A DNA stretch of 17,923 nucleotides from CAYWEP01 sp964613075 (GTDB taxonomy: Bacteria; Patescibacteriota; Microgenomatia; Levybacterales; UBA12049): NCBI GenBank assembly GCA_964613075.1, contig CAZTFV010000020.1, forward strand, positions 1 to 17,923, read 5' to 3'. The notes under the pieces were generated by a model that worked only from the letters and a program-made list of their open reading frames with translations, was not told where the DNA came from and ran no database searches. This document shows positions 1 through 6,559 of the stretch, one piece after another. Numbering within the stretch: the first letter of the stretch is position 1; each line of letters starts with the position of its first letter. A program made the position numbers and the translations under genes.

Positions 1-162
1 CTTTCTCTTGAGAAGTGGGTTGCGCTACATAACAGCTTTTCAGACAAGAGACGAATCGTCTGAATAAATTTCTCTATAGAGTACAAGCTGTACACAGACA
101 AAATCAAACACGATAAACAGTGTATATCACACCCGGTGTGATATAGATAGGCACGTAAGGAT
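1..162. other. Non-coding left flank with small dyads
   Basis: No convincing gene is visible before the stop codon of the sugar dehydrogenase. The stretch carries three short inverted repeats: AGACGA-A-TCGTCT around 48-60, GTACA-AGC-TGTAC at 81-93, and the larger dyad at 123-145, which is listed separately. None has a T-run typical of an intrinsic terminator. What lies left of the window is unknown, so this may be either a downstream region for the minus-strand operon or a control region for something outside. Confidence 0.5.
123..145. repeat. Perfect 10-3-10 palindrome downstream of the sugar dehydrogenase
   Basis: Arms TATATCACAC and GTGTGATATA flank a CCG centre. The arms are perfect reverse complements. 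It lies 18 bases past the stop of the minus-strand dehydrogenase gene. It could be a 3' stem-loop ending that transcript, but there is no T-tract on either side. It could equally be an operator for a gene beyond the window. I do not recognise it as the site of a known regulator. Confidence 0.6.
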
Positions 163-1254
163 TTAGAGTTTCGCTGGGTTGACGCGGATTATTTTGTCAT
201 CGCCCTTATTTGGGTTTCCCCTACTGTCAAGGTTGCTCGTGGTTATATAGAGCATGCCATCTGGCCCAAGTACTACCTCACGAAGTCGCCCATACTCTTG
301 TGCGAAGTGTTCTTTTACTTCAACTATTTCATTATTTTGAACCACCGCTTCGTAGATTGTTTGTCCACGAAGTCCGGCAAAAAATAGTGAGTTTCCTACA
401 AATGCTGCACCTGAGGGCGCCCAGGTTGTATCGGGGCCTGAGTTTGCAACAGGCGTCACCATACCAGCCCGTGTTTCATTGCCTTCAATAACCGGCCAAC
501 CATAATTCTTCCCGACTTCAACCAAATTTATCTCATCTTGTGCCGAACTGCCGTGCTCCGTTGCCCAAAGTGCTCCACTTGCGTCCCACGCAAGCCCTTG
601 GACATTGCGGTGTCCGTAGGAATATACAGAATTGCCAAAAGGATTTCCCGGCGCAGGTTTCCCCTCGTCAGTTACCCGAAGAATTTTTCCACCAAGCGTG
701 CGGGTGCTCTGCGCTTGAGACGGATTCTCTGCATCACCTGTGCCTATATACAGCAGTCCGTCCGGACCGAATTTTATTCTACCGCCATTATGATTGGAAG
801 CACCGGGTATCTTATCGAGAATAACTTCTTCATCAGTCAACCTGCCGTTTTTGTACTTCATTCTAACGACTCTGTTTAGCGTATTACTTCCCGCACTGCT
901 GTATGTATAATAGAGATAGATGTACCTGTTTGCAGAAAAATTTGGATGAGCGGCTATCCCCAGCAATCCTCCTTCGCCAATTTCTTTGACTGCTTCAATC
1001 TCAGCAACAGGGTTAGGAGTAAGGTTTCCGCTGTTGTCAACGAACAAAACCTTGCCTTCTCGCTCTGTTATGAGCATGCTTCCATCGGGAAGAAACGTTA
1101 TCGCCCATGGTGTATCAAGATTTTGCGCAATAACTGTTGTTTCCGGAGATGGAACAGGCTGCGAAAGAGAAATAGGTTTTTCCTTCTGTTGATTTATATT
1201 CCAGAGTCCAAAAGCGAGTAAAAGAATAAGACCGATAATCCCCAACCACCTCAT
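163..1254 (-). CDS. PQQ-type soluble aldose sugar dehydrogenase-like protein (GSDH domain), membrane-anchored
   Basis: This 363-residue protein is a six-bladed propeller sugar dehydrogenase of the YliI/soluble glucose dehydrogenase (GSDH) family, which oxidises aldoses using pyrroloquinoline quinone. Visible family motifs are NLDTPWAITFLPDG near 45-58, SNHNGGRIKFGPDG at 153-166 with the likely catalytic His155, YGHRNVQGLAWD at 213-224 with an active-site Arg, and EHGSSAQDEIN at 233-243. A hydrophobic segment at about 4-18 is a signal anchor, so the propeller probably faces outside the cell. The start ATG overlaps the stop of the RibD-C gene in an ATGA, indicating translational coupling at the end of a three-gene operon. 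No pqq biosynthesis gene is in view, so cofactor would need to be scavenged or the enzyme may use another acceptor. The family call is firm; substrate and cofactor are inferred. Confidence 0.9.
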   Translation of the reverse strand: MRWLGIIGLILLLAFGLWNINQQKEKPISLSQPVPSPETTVIAQNLDTPWAITFLPDGSMLITEREGKVLFVDNSGNLTPNPVAEIEAVKEIGEGGLLGIAAHPNFSANRYIYLYYTYSSAGSNTLNRVVRMKYKNGRLTDEEVILDKIPGASNHNGGRIKFGPDGLLYIGTGDAENPSQAQSTRTLGGKILRVTDEGKPAPGNPFGNSVYSYGHRNVQGLAWDASGALWATEHGSSAQDEINLVEVGKNYGWPVIEGNETRAGMVTPVANSGPDTTWAPSGAAFVGNSLFFAGLRGQTIYEAVVQNNEIVEVKEHFAQEYGRLREVVLGPDGMLYITTSNLDSRGNPNKGDDKIIRVNPAKL

Positions 1255-1808
1255 AAATACACAACGCTATATTTCAAAAGCAACGTTCCCTGCTCATTCA
1301 ACTTTTCGCAACTTTGTAGCCTCAAGTCCAAGTAATATTCTCCTTCCGCAATAAGCGGTTTTCCCTCACCGAACAGCCTCGGTTCAATCGTCAGGTACAG
1401 TTCGTCAACGAGGGAGTCTTTCAGGAAGAGCGCATTTGTTTTCCCGCCACCAACCAAAAGCATCGTGCTGTACCCTTGCTTTTCTAATCGCTCAACGAGG
1501 GTTTCTGGCGACTCACTGCTAAATTCTATCCTTCCAGGGAGCGCCTCATTGGCGTATTTTTCAGGATTTCGCGTGAGGACAACCCGAAGCCTTTCTTTCG
1601 CTGGCTTTACCATGTCCTGAGCTTGTCGAAGGATCTTATCTCTTGCCGCTTCAAACGTACTACTCCCCATGACAACGAGGTTGTGCTGATTTAAAAGGGA
1701 AAAAAAGAAATCTGCGTCTTCTTTTGAAGTCCAGGAGTAGATGTCTGGGTCATCGCCGCGGGTTATTTTCCCATTCACCGTCGCGACCATAACCATGATC
1801 ACCTTCAT
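1251..1808 (-). CDS. RibD C-terminal / dihydrofolate reductase-like protein
   Basis: A 185-residue single-domain NADPH-dependent reductase of the RibD-C/DHFR-like fold. Seen motifs are VNGKITRGDD at 11-20, NLVVMGSSTFEAA at 43-55, LRVVLTRNP at 74-82 and MLLVGGGKTNALFL at 116-129, followed by DELYLTIEPRLFGEGKPL. I chose the ATG at 1808 because the upstream extension has no family similarity and overlaps the transporter gene; from here the gap to the transporter stop is 1 base. The 3' end overlaps the dehydrogenase start by ATGA. Residues 59-65 (ILRQAQD) are encoded by a dispersed palindromic repeat at 1615-1634, in the segment between the NADPH-binding strand and LRVVLTR. A RibD deaminase domain is absent, so a true role in riboflavin synthesis is doubtful; stand-alone members reduce unknown pterin or pyrimidine-like substrates. 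Confidence 0.87.
   Translation of the reverse strand: MKVIMVMVATVNGKITRGDDPDIYSWTSKEDADFFFSLLNQHNLVVMGSSTFEAARDKILRQAQDMVKPAKERLRVVLTRNPEKYANEALPGRIEFSSESPETLVERLEKQGYSTMLLVGGGKTNALFLKDSLVDELYLTIEPRLFGEGKPLIAEGEYYLDLRLQSCEKLNEQGTLLLKYSVVYL
1615..1634. repeat. Dispersed palindromic repeat read in frame in the RibD-C gene
   Basis: TCCTGAGCTTGTCGAAGGAT is an imperfect palindrome of the TCCTTCGACAAGCTCAGGA kind, which I know as a widely dispersed intergenic repeat in many bacterial draft genomes. Here it lies within the coding region and gives ILRQAQD on the minus strand. A related form is at 2451-2470. Confidence 0.7.
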
Positions 1809-1809
1809 A

Positions 1810-2484
1810 TCACTTATCTTTCTTGAGCCAATTAACGCCGAGGTACACAAATGGAGTTTCAATAACTGACATAAAACACTTAACCAACCAGTACGGAATT
1901 ATAAGCCCAACTAAAAAGCTGAAATTGTCGCCAAACGGTCGTTCCAAAGCATAGAATGCCAAAGTCATAAAGACAACCGTGTCAACAAACTGAGAAGTAA
2001 AATTTGAGGCGTTGACCCGAAGCCAGAGTGATTTTTTCCCCAACCTTTCCCGAATTTTGGAGAAAACATATACGTCTAAGAACTCAGCCAAGGCAAAAGC
2101 TGTTAAGCTTGCTGCGGCAAACCGAGCAGATAAGCCAAAGATCGCATCATATGCCGCCTCTTTTGTTTGAAAACGCGTCGACGGCGGTAAGCTCGTAAAC
2201 AAAATTGAGCTTAAGAGTACAAGGAATACCACGACAAGCGCGGAGCGAATAAGACTTCTTGTTCGCTCTTTGCCGTATACCTCAGTAATGATGTCGTTAA
2301 TGGAGTAAATAAGTGGAATGAAAAAGATAGCAACGCTTTGACTTAGGGGAAAACCTAAGATGTTCGCAACAGGAAAAGATTTGCTTCCCATGAGTTCTGC
2401 TGCGACGACGCAGAATATGTAGATTGATATAAGAAAATCGAGCTTGTTTATCCTGAGCAACTGCGAAGGATTGATCTTAAACAC
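1810..2484 (-). CDS. Queuosine-precursor transporter (YhhQ / VUT family)
   Basis: A 224-residue integral membrane protein with about six hydrophobic segments. It carries the YhhQ hallmarks: ELMGSK near residue 30, INDIITEVYGKERTR at about 62-76, ALAEFLDVYVFSKIRERLG at about 131-149, and LWLRVNASNFTSQFVDTVVF at about 153-172. The family imports preQ0/preQ1 or related deazaguanines for queuosine modification of tRNA, which suits an organism unable to make the base. The start is GTG at 2482-2484, supported by a promoter whose -10 box ends 7 bases upstream, so the mRNA is probably leaderless. No other start codon precedes the first membrane segment. Residues 5-12 are encoded by a dispersed repeat at 2451-2470. 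It is the first gene of an operon with the RibD-C and dehydrogenase genes. Confidence 0.88.
   Translation of the reverse strand: MFKINPSQLLRINKLDFLISIYIFCVVAAELMGSKSFPVANILGFPLSQSVAIFFIPLIYSINDIITEVYGKERTRSLIRSALVVVFLVLLSSILFTSLPPSTRFQTKEAAYDAIFGLSARFAAASLTAFALAEFLDVYVFSKIRERLGKKSLWLRVNASNFTSQFVDTVVFMTLAFYALERPFGDNFSFLVGLIIPYWLVKCFMSVIETPFVYLGVNWLKKDK
2451..2470. repeat. Dispersed repeat variant at the 5' end of the yhhQ-type gene
   Basis: TCCTGAGCAACTGCGAAGGA shares the TCCTGAGC...GCGAAGGA-type ends of the repeat at 1615-1634 with a changed centre. It encodes part of residues 5-12 (around NPSQLLRI), ahead of the first membrane span, where extra residues should do little harm. Confidence 0.5.
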
Positions 2485-2491
2485 AGCTAGA

Positions 2492-2519
2492 ATTGTAACA
2501 CATAAAGATGAGATTGCAA
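2492..2519 (-). promoter_or_regulatory. Promoter of the yhhQ operon, likely leaderless
   Basis: On the minus strand TTGCAA (2514-2519), a 16-base spacer and TACAAT (2492-2497) stand 7 bases before the GTG start at 2484. No Shine-Dalgarno lies between. Transcription would begin at or next to the start codon. Confidence 0.6.
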
Positions 2520-2531
2520 CAGACTTGGAGC

Positions 2532-3584
2532 TTACCCGTTCTCCCGTTTCACGTTCCCCTCTTCTTCAGTAATGAGATAGTGAATAATCCCGAGTAAGAA
2601 AATATTTGCGAACAGGCCGGACAATGCGTAAAACTGCAACTGATAAAAAGCAAAAAACTGCGTAAAGAATATTTGCAGTAAAATCGAGAGTCGAAAGAGC
2701 CGAAAAGCCGCCAGTCGGTTATGCCGCAATCGGTACGCTCCTATAATCACGAAGAAAGCCGCAACAGACGAGGAAATAATCTGCACAATGTATGCAACGG
2801 ATAAATCCGAAACGAAATTGCCAAGCAGAGTCTTGTCAAAAAGGAGCGCATAGAGAAGAAGAAGCGCCTGGCCCAGCGTCAAAAGCGCATTGATGCCGAA
2901 AATAAGAAGCACCGTCTTTAAAAACAATCTGTGTCCGATAACATCCAGGTAATACCCATGAAGTAGGCGACGGGCACGAGTAAAGATGTTGCCTGGCGGT
3001 GTGGGTGTCAACTCTACACGACTTAATAAGTTTTTTAAATCCAAAGCCAGAGGATTATCAGGATCACATTTTTTTAAGTACTCCTTTGCCACATGCATCT
3101 CATGCCTATCCATATCGTTTTCAACCGCATCCTTAATAAGCTCAAGTGCATTGACCAAATATTCTTTATCGGCATGAGGCCGGTATCTGTCAATGTGGCG
3201 GATAAATAAATACAGAACAATAAAGATAAAATAAAGTAAAGCGATGGTTGGCTGAAAAAAGTAGTTATTATCGCTGGTAACAAATTTTCCCAGCTCATCG
3301 ATGAAGGTGCCAAACCCAATCCCCCCTATCACCGCAGCAAAAGAACGAATACTACGACCCAAATAGACAAGCATAAGGATGATTGCGAAAAGCATCAAAA
3401 ATCCGCCCCAGAGCATATGAGCAATATGCAGCCCATTTCCCCCAAGCTGTGGGTAGCCGGTCAGAAATAAGTAAAATCTGATGAAAAAAAGCGTACTAAC
3501 GGCGGCAATCAAAAAATTATCAAGGAGAAGATCCGCGTCAATATTTCTGATAAGAGAGCGCCTTAAGGCAGAAAAAATAGACAT
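2532..3584 (-). CDS. Conserved polytopic membrane protein of unknown function
   Basis: A 350-residue protein I cannot assign to a named family. It has three to four hydrophobic segments in the N-terminal third (about 23-42, 55-75, 80-95, 111-128), a soluble charged region at about 130-215 predicted helical from its composition, and four further hydrophobic segments at about 221-246, 264-284, 295-320 and 322-337. The segment GGIGFGTFIDELGKFVTSDNNYFF at about 87-110 looks like a conserved signature: it puts acidic, lysine and aromatic residues at the end of a membrane helix, and I recall similar unannotated proteins in Actinobacteria and Patescibacteria. The start ATG at 3584 has only a weak AGG nearby. 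It follows the 129-residue membrane protein by 63 bases containing a hairpin. The last residues (GNVKRENG) may derive from repeat-like DNA at the 3' end. Confidence 0.8.
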   Translation of the reverse strand: MSIFSALRRSLIRNIDADLLLDNFLIAAVSTLFFIRFYLFLTGYPQLGGNGLHIAHMLWGGFLMLFAIILMLVYLGRSIRSFAAVIGGIGFGTFIDELGKFVTSDNNYFFQPTIALLYFIFIVLYLFIRHIDRYRPHADKEYLVNALELIKDAVENDMDRHEMHVAKEYLKKCDPDNPLALDLKNLLSRVELTPTPPGNIFTRARRLLHGYYLDVIGHRLFLKTVLLIFGINALLTLGQALLLLYALLFDKTLLGNFVSDLSVAYIVQIISSSVAAFFVIIGAYRLRHNRLAAFRLFRLSILLQIFFTQFFAFYQLQFYALSGLFANIFLLGIIHYLITEEEGNVKRENG

Positions 3585-3595
3585 ACCTATTACAC

Positions 3596-3629
3596 GAAAG
3601 CCGCGCCCGGAAATCCGCGCACGGCTTTC
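3596..3629. repeat. Stem-loop between the two membrane protein genes
   Basis: GAAAGCCGCGCCCGG and CCGCGCACGGCTTTC flank AAAT, giving a 15-base stem with two mismatches; one becomes a G-U pair in minus-strand RNA. It sits between the stop at 3648 and the start at 3584. A T-run does not follow, so it may attenuate or stabilise the transcript rather than stop it outright. Confidence 0.55.
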
Positions 3630-3647
3630 AGATAATAAAAAGCAACA

Positions 3648-4037
3648 TTATTTCGCTTTAAGACCGGCCCAAAGTCCCCAAGCACCAACAACCAAATGCA
3701 ATACCAGATCAGCCGGACTTTCCAAATTAGCATCCAGTACTTGTACCTCACCCACGAGGTTATATAATCCCACAACGAGCGCCAGCGCACCAACAGCCAA
3801 GACCAAAAATCTATGTACTGCCGCATCTTTAACCATATACACGGCAAGAAGCGCGACAACACCCAATACTGTATGGGCAAGATTCTCGGCATTGTCAAAC
3901 CACCAAAAAGTGCCGAATATACTCTGGTCCGGTGTCGGACCGATAACGCCAACGTACCCCAGGATACCGACAAGAACGAGAACTGTGCCGCCGACACTCA
4001 GAAAACCTCTCGGAGTCAAAAGATTCTTAAAATCCAT
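3648..4037 (-). CDS. Small four-helix membrane protein, unknown function
   Basis: A 129-residue protein with four hydrophobic segments (about 13-33, 50-70, 74-96, 108-126). The motif WWFDNAENLAHTVLGVVALLA at about 45-65 and LESPADLVLHLVVGAWGL at about 105-122 put Asn and His residues within helices, somewhat like DUF4383 membrane proteins, but I cannot confirm the family. The start ATG is well supported: a strong purine-rich GAGGTGAGGGGGTGA lies 6 or more bases upstream, one of the few clear Shine-Dalgarno sequences in the window. A shifted reading frame across the same bases is also open but is rich in Trp/Arg and looks like a shadow. It lies 41 bases after rnhB and before the 350-residue membrane protein. 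Confidence 0.75.
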   Translation of the reverse strand: MDFKNLLTPRGFLSVGGTVLVLVGILGYVGVIGPTPDQSIFGTFWWFDNAENLAHTVLGVVALLAVYMVKDAAVHRFLVLAVGALALVVGLYNLVGEVQVLDANLESPADLVLHLVVGAWGLWAGLKAK

Positions 4038-4059
4038 TCTTTATTCACCCCCTCACCTC

Positions 4060-4092
4060 TTCTATAATTCAACTTATTTTAAGCTTTGTCAA
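4060..4092 (-). promoter_or_regulatory. Possible promoter for the 129-residue membrane protein
   Basis: TTGACA (4087-4092 on the minus strand, inside the last codons of rnhB) is a consensus -35. The best -10 candidates (ATTATA or TATAGA) need an 18-20 base spacer, longer than ideal. A Shine-Dalgarno follows, so this transcript would have a normal leader. Confidence 0.35.
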
Positions 4093-4846
4093 TACCCGCA
4101 AAAAAGGCGTCTTCCTCTTTCCCTAAAGAGTCACATGTCTTTGACAGGTTAAATGAGGTCCTATGCATGCTGCTCAATCCGTATTGCCGTATCAATCTCC
4201 TGTGTTCAGCCGTCCCATATCCTTTGTGGGAAACGAACTTATACTTTTGATACTGCGCAGGAAGGCTGGACATTAGTCTGTCACGGTACACTTTGGCAAT
4301 AATTGAAGCAGCAGCAATACTGAGAGATTTTTGGTCTCCTTTGATAATGGTCCTCTGATGTTTCAGGCCGATTCCTCGCACGTATCGGACATGAAATCCA
4401 TCAACTAGTAAAAACGCTTCGTTCAACGGAAGTATCTTTGCAATTGTCTTGATCACTCTCCTAAATCCTATTTGATTGGCCTTTCCTATGCCGACTTTGT
4501 TAATCGCTCCTACAGAAACTTGCTCGACAGCCCACACCAGCGCGTTTGCCTTGATGATACCCGTAAGTATTACTCTTTGCTGCGGAGGTACGAGTTTTGA
4601 ATCATGTACGTTTGCAAGGATACTCCTTGTGCAAGGAGTATCCTTGTCAGCAAAGAATTGTGGAAAAACTACTGCCCCAGTGACAAGCGGACCAGCGAAT
4701 GCCCCGCGCCCGACCTCATCAAGCCCGATAACATATGAATAACCCCTATCCCAAAGGTAGCCCTCTTCCTCAAATGTCGGCTTTTCCGTTTGCGTTAGCT
4801 CCGCTAAGCGGTGTTTCTTTTGCATCAGCGATCTGTAACTGCGCAT
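4079..4846 (-). CDS. rnhB: Ribonuclease HII
   Basis: A 255-residue RNase HII, which cuts the RNA strand at ribonucleotides embedded in DNA and so serves replication and ribonucleotide-excision repair. The family core is plain: IGLDEVGRGAFAGPLV at 40-55 with Asp43 and Glu44, HDSKL at 81-85, LLVDG with Asp149, KGDQKS with Asp171, then IAAASIIAKVYRD and HKGYGTAEH. All four metal-binding carboxylates are present. The start is uncertain: the ATG at 4846 gives a 77-base overlap with the DUF2130 gene, and an internal ATG at 4825 shortens it; neither has a good ribosome site, suggesting coupling to the upstream gene. Residues 67-78 are encoded by a perfect 32-base palindrome in the loop between the first strand pair and DSKL, an extra segment compared with typical RNase HII. 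Confidence 0.93.
   Translation of the reverse strand: MRSYRSLMQKKHRLAELTQTEKPTFEEEGYLWDRGYSYVIGLDEVGRGAFAGPLVTGAVVFPQFFADKDTPCTRSILANVHDSKLVPPQQRVILTGIIKANALVWAVEQVSVGAINKVGIGKANQIGFRRVIKTIAKILPLNEAFLLVDGFHVRYVRGIGLKHQRTIIKGDQKSLSIAAASIIAKVYRDRLMSSLPAQYQKYKFVSHKGYGTAEHRRLIRQYGLSSMHRTSFNLSKTCDSLGKEEDAFFAGIDKA
4615..4646. repeat. Perfect 15-2-15 palindrome inside rnhB
   Basis: CAAGGATACTCCTTG and CAAGGAGTATCCTTG, separated by TG, are perfect reverse complements. Each arm is itself nearly palindromic (CAAGG...CCTTG). It reads as DKDTPCTRSILA in RNase HII. Confidence 0.85.
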
Positions 4847-5981
4847 CTTTTATGTCATAATCAATTGTGTCAAGCCCTTTGATCTGCGGTAGCATCCGTC
4901 CGATAATTGCCTTGAGGTCTCCGTGCATACCATATGTGTTATCGATAACCATTCTGATATTTTTTTCATCCCTCGCCCATTTGCTCATAAAATAGCGTTT
5001 TTCTTTCTCAATCTCCGCTTGCATGTTGGTAAAAGCCTCAACAATTGCTTCTACCCGGTGTTTGAACTCAGTTCCCGAAAGGTATGCATACATCAACTCC
5101 ATTTTTCCATCTTTTGCCCGGACAGACTGCTTAACATAATGCATTTCAATAAGTTTGGCGCGAAGTGTTGAGGCAAGCGTGACAACAAAAGCACGTTGTG
5201 TCACCCATATACCGTTTCTGTAGCCTGCTACTTTCATATTGGCGGGTAATATTTCGGAAATGACAACTGCCTCTTCGGCGTTAATTGCGCGTTTATCCAA
5301 CTTTAGCTTATCCACCCAGGATTCCGACCATGTTTTTGTATTCTTAAGCTCCCAGAGAATTTTTCCGTTGTAATTCCCTCTGCTATCCCAAACCTCCTGG
5401 ATAATGTCTCCACCGCGCATACCCTTTCCGACCGGAGCTACCTTATCGTTGGGGAACTCATTATGGAGTAAAGCTTCAAATTCAAGTTCAAAAGCTTCAC
5501 CCTGCGTCTGTTGACTGCCTTGTTGAAGCTTTCGACGCATCTCTTCTATTTCCTTTAATGCATCTGTAAGCTGTTTATCTTTTTCCGCGATTTTCGTATG
5601 CTGCTCTTCTTCGGCTTTCTTCTGCGCATCCAAACGAATCTTCTCCTCTTCAACCGTTAATTGCTTCTGCATCTGCAGTTTTACTTCGTCTTTTTCCCTG
5701 CGCATTTCACGCAGGTCTTTGGTGAGTTGGGTTATCTGTTCAATCAGTTCTTTGTTCCGCTCTGCCGCAGCTTCCGCTTCTTCTTTTGCCTGTTTTAATT
5801 GCAGTGCAAACTGCTCTTGGATCTTTTTCGTTGAATCATCAATTGTTTTCTGTCTGATGTCAATAAGCTCTTTTTTATGCTTTTCTCTCTCTTTTTCCAA
5901 TACTTCCTGTTCGATTTGAGCGGAAAGCGCGCTTGAGATTTCAACTTTCGTGCCGCAAGACGGACAGATAATAGTATTCAT
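4770..5981 (-). CDS. DUF2130 protein: zinc knuckle, coiled coil and restriction-endonuclease-like domain
   Basis: A 403-residue protein of the DUF2130 family. Order: a CPSCG half-knuckle at 6-10 (only one Cys pair), a long charged coiled coil at about 20-158 rich in Glu, Lys and Gln, then a globular domain opening GEAFELEFEALL at 161-172. The stretch GGDIIQEV (Asp192) followed by ILWELKNT (Glu211, Lys213) fits a PD-(D/E)xK nuclease core, so a DNA-acting role is plausible although no activity is known to me. WSESWVDKLKLDKRAINAEEAVVISE is also typical of the family. The C-terminal 25 codons overlap the start of rnhB by 77 bases, linking it to nucleic-acid maintenance. The ATG at 5981 lies 10 bases after a good -10 box, with no Shine-Dalgarno, so the message is likely nearly leaderless. 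Confidence 0.88.
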   Translation of the reverse strand: MNTIICPSCGTKVEISSALSAQIEQEVLEKEREKHKKELIDIRQKTIDDSTKKIQEQFALQLKQAKEEAEAAAERNKELIEQITQLTKDLREMRREKDEVKLQMQKQLTVEEEKIRLDAQKKAEEEQHTKIAEKDKQLTDALKEIEEMRRKLQQGSQQTQGEAFELEFEALLHNEFPNDKVAPVGKGMRGGDIIQEVWDSRGNYNGKILWELKNTKTWSESWVDKLKLDKRAINAEEAVVISEILPANMKVAGYRNGIWVTQRAFVVTLASTLRAKLIEMHYVKQSVRAKDGKMELMYAYLSGTEFKHRVEAIVEAFTNMQAEIEKEKRYFMSKWARDEKNIRMVIDNTYGMHGDLKAIIGRMLPQIKGLDTIDYDIKDAQLQIADAKETPLSGANANGKADI

Positions 5982-5991
5982 AGGGATGAAT

Positions 5992-6020
5992 ATAATACGC
6001 TTATCGATTTGCTAATGCAA
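5992..6020 (-). promoter_or_regulatory. Promoter of the DUF2130-rnhB operon, nearly leaderless
   Basis: Minus strand TTGCAT (6015-6020), 17-base spacer, TATTAT (5992-5997), 10 bases before the ATG at 5981. No ribosome-binding sequence is seen in between. Confidence 0.65.
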
Positions 6021-6083
6021 CCGTTTCCTCCCCCCTCTTTCCAATTATGTCGATACATATTCCGACTTCTGATACTTCTGATA

Positions 6084-6103
6084 CCTGCCTGCCGGCAGGC
6101 AGG
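6084..6103. repeat. Perfect 20-bp palindrome between divergent promoters
   Basis: CCTGCCTGCCGGCAGGCAGG is perfectly self-complementary and built from CCTG steps. I know this sequence as a dispersed repeat in Patescibacteria assemblies. It lies in the 160-base divergent region between the DUF2130 and YvlD-type genes and ends three bases before the -35 box of the latter. It is flanked by repeats of TGATAC at 6070-6075, 6079-6084 and 6108-6113. Confidence 0.85.
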
Positions 6104-6106
6104 CTT

Positions 6107-6135
6107 TTGATACTCTTGTCTGGTTGTGCTACACT
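6107..6135 (+). promoter_or_regulatory. Promoter of the yvlD-like/yvcK run, leaderless
   Basis: TTGATA (6107-6112), a 17-base spacer and TACACT (6130-6135) sit 6 bases ahead of the ATG at 6142. Transcription should begin at or next to the start codon, and this decides the start against the upstream TTG at 6124. Confidence 0.7.
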
Positions 6136-6141
6136 TCGTCT

Positions 6142-6546
6142 ATGAAATGGTTGCTGCGCAATACTGCCTTCTACGCGTTCGCACTTTTTCTGCTTCCTAT
6201 GGTTATCTTTGGAGTGGGTATATCAGGCGGCTTATCAACGTTTTTGGTCGGAGGATTTGCCTTAACCGTTATGTTACTCATAATAAAACCGATCGTAAAT
6301 CTTGTCAGCCTTCCGATAAATATCCTAACAATGGGCCTTTTCTCAGCGTTTACAAATGTTATAATACTATATCTTTTAACCGTGCTGGTGCCGAATATTA
6401 CTGTCAATTCGTTTATATTTGAAGGCATGCGCTATGCAGGATTTACTGTTCCGAAGGTTTCTTTCAATGTGTTCTTCACGTACGTTGCCGCCGCAATTTT
6501 TATATCATTAACAATCAGCATTATTAACTGGCTAACCAACAACTAG
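6142..6546 (+). CDS. YvlD / phage-holin-4_2-like membrane protein (DUF360)
   Basis: A 134-residue protein with four hydrophobic segments, matching the YvlD family (also called phage holin family 4, superfamily IV), despite which it is a chromosomal envelope protein and not evidence for a prophage. The central run IIKPIVNLVSLPINILTMGLFSAFTNVIILYL carries the family's usual KP...LPIN.LT.GLF..xxN pattern. The ATG at 6142 is chosen over an in-frame TTG at 6124 because the -10 box overlaps the region before it. In Bacillus, YvlD belongs to an envelope-stress regulated group; here it heads a run with a YvcK-like gene 13 bases downstream, which also concerns cell envelope in Firmicutes. Confidence 0.85.
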   Translation: MKWLLRNTAFYAFALFLLPMVIFGVGISGGLSTFLVGGFALTVMLLIIKPIVNLVSLPINILTMGLFSAFTNVIILYLLTVLVPNITVNSFIFEGMRYAGFTVPKVSFNVFFTYVAAAIFISLTISIINWLTNN

Positions 6547-6559
6547 AACCATACAACCT

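Noticed and set aside
123..145. CRP or other known regulator site
   Set aside because: The arm order (TCACAC...GTGTGA) is opposite to the CRP TGTGA-N6-TCACA site and no other known motif fits.
1810..1812. TGA recoding as in Gracilibacteria/SR1
   Set aside because: TGA ends the yhhQ-type gene at the expected length, and conserved proteins run intact under the standard code.
3590..3997. Alternative minus-strand frame over the 129-residue membrane protein
   Set aside because: Trp- and Arg-rich, no start signal; the chosen frame has a strong Shine-Dalgarno and regular helix pattern.
3481..4152. Plus-strand open frame of 223 codons over the membrane protein genes
   Set aside because: Low-complexity Thr/Pro/Ser-rich translation, antisense to two membrane proteins with real start signals.
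6124..6546. Prophage holin
   Set aside because: The family name includes phage holin, but no other phage gene is present and the YvlD-type proteins are ordinary chromosomal envelope proteins.
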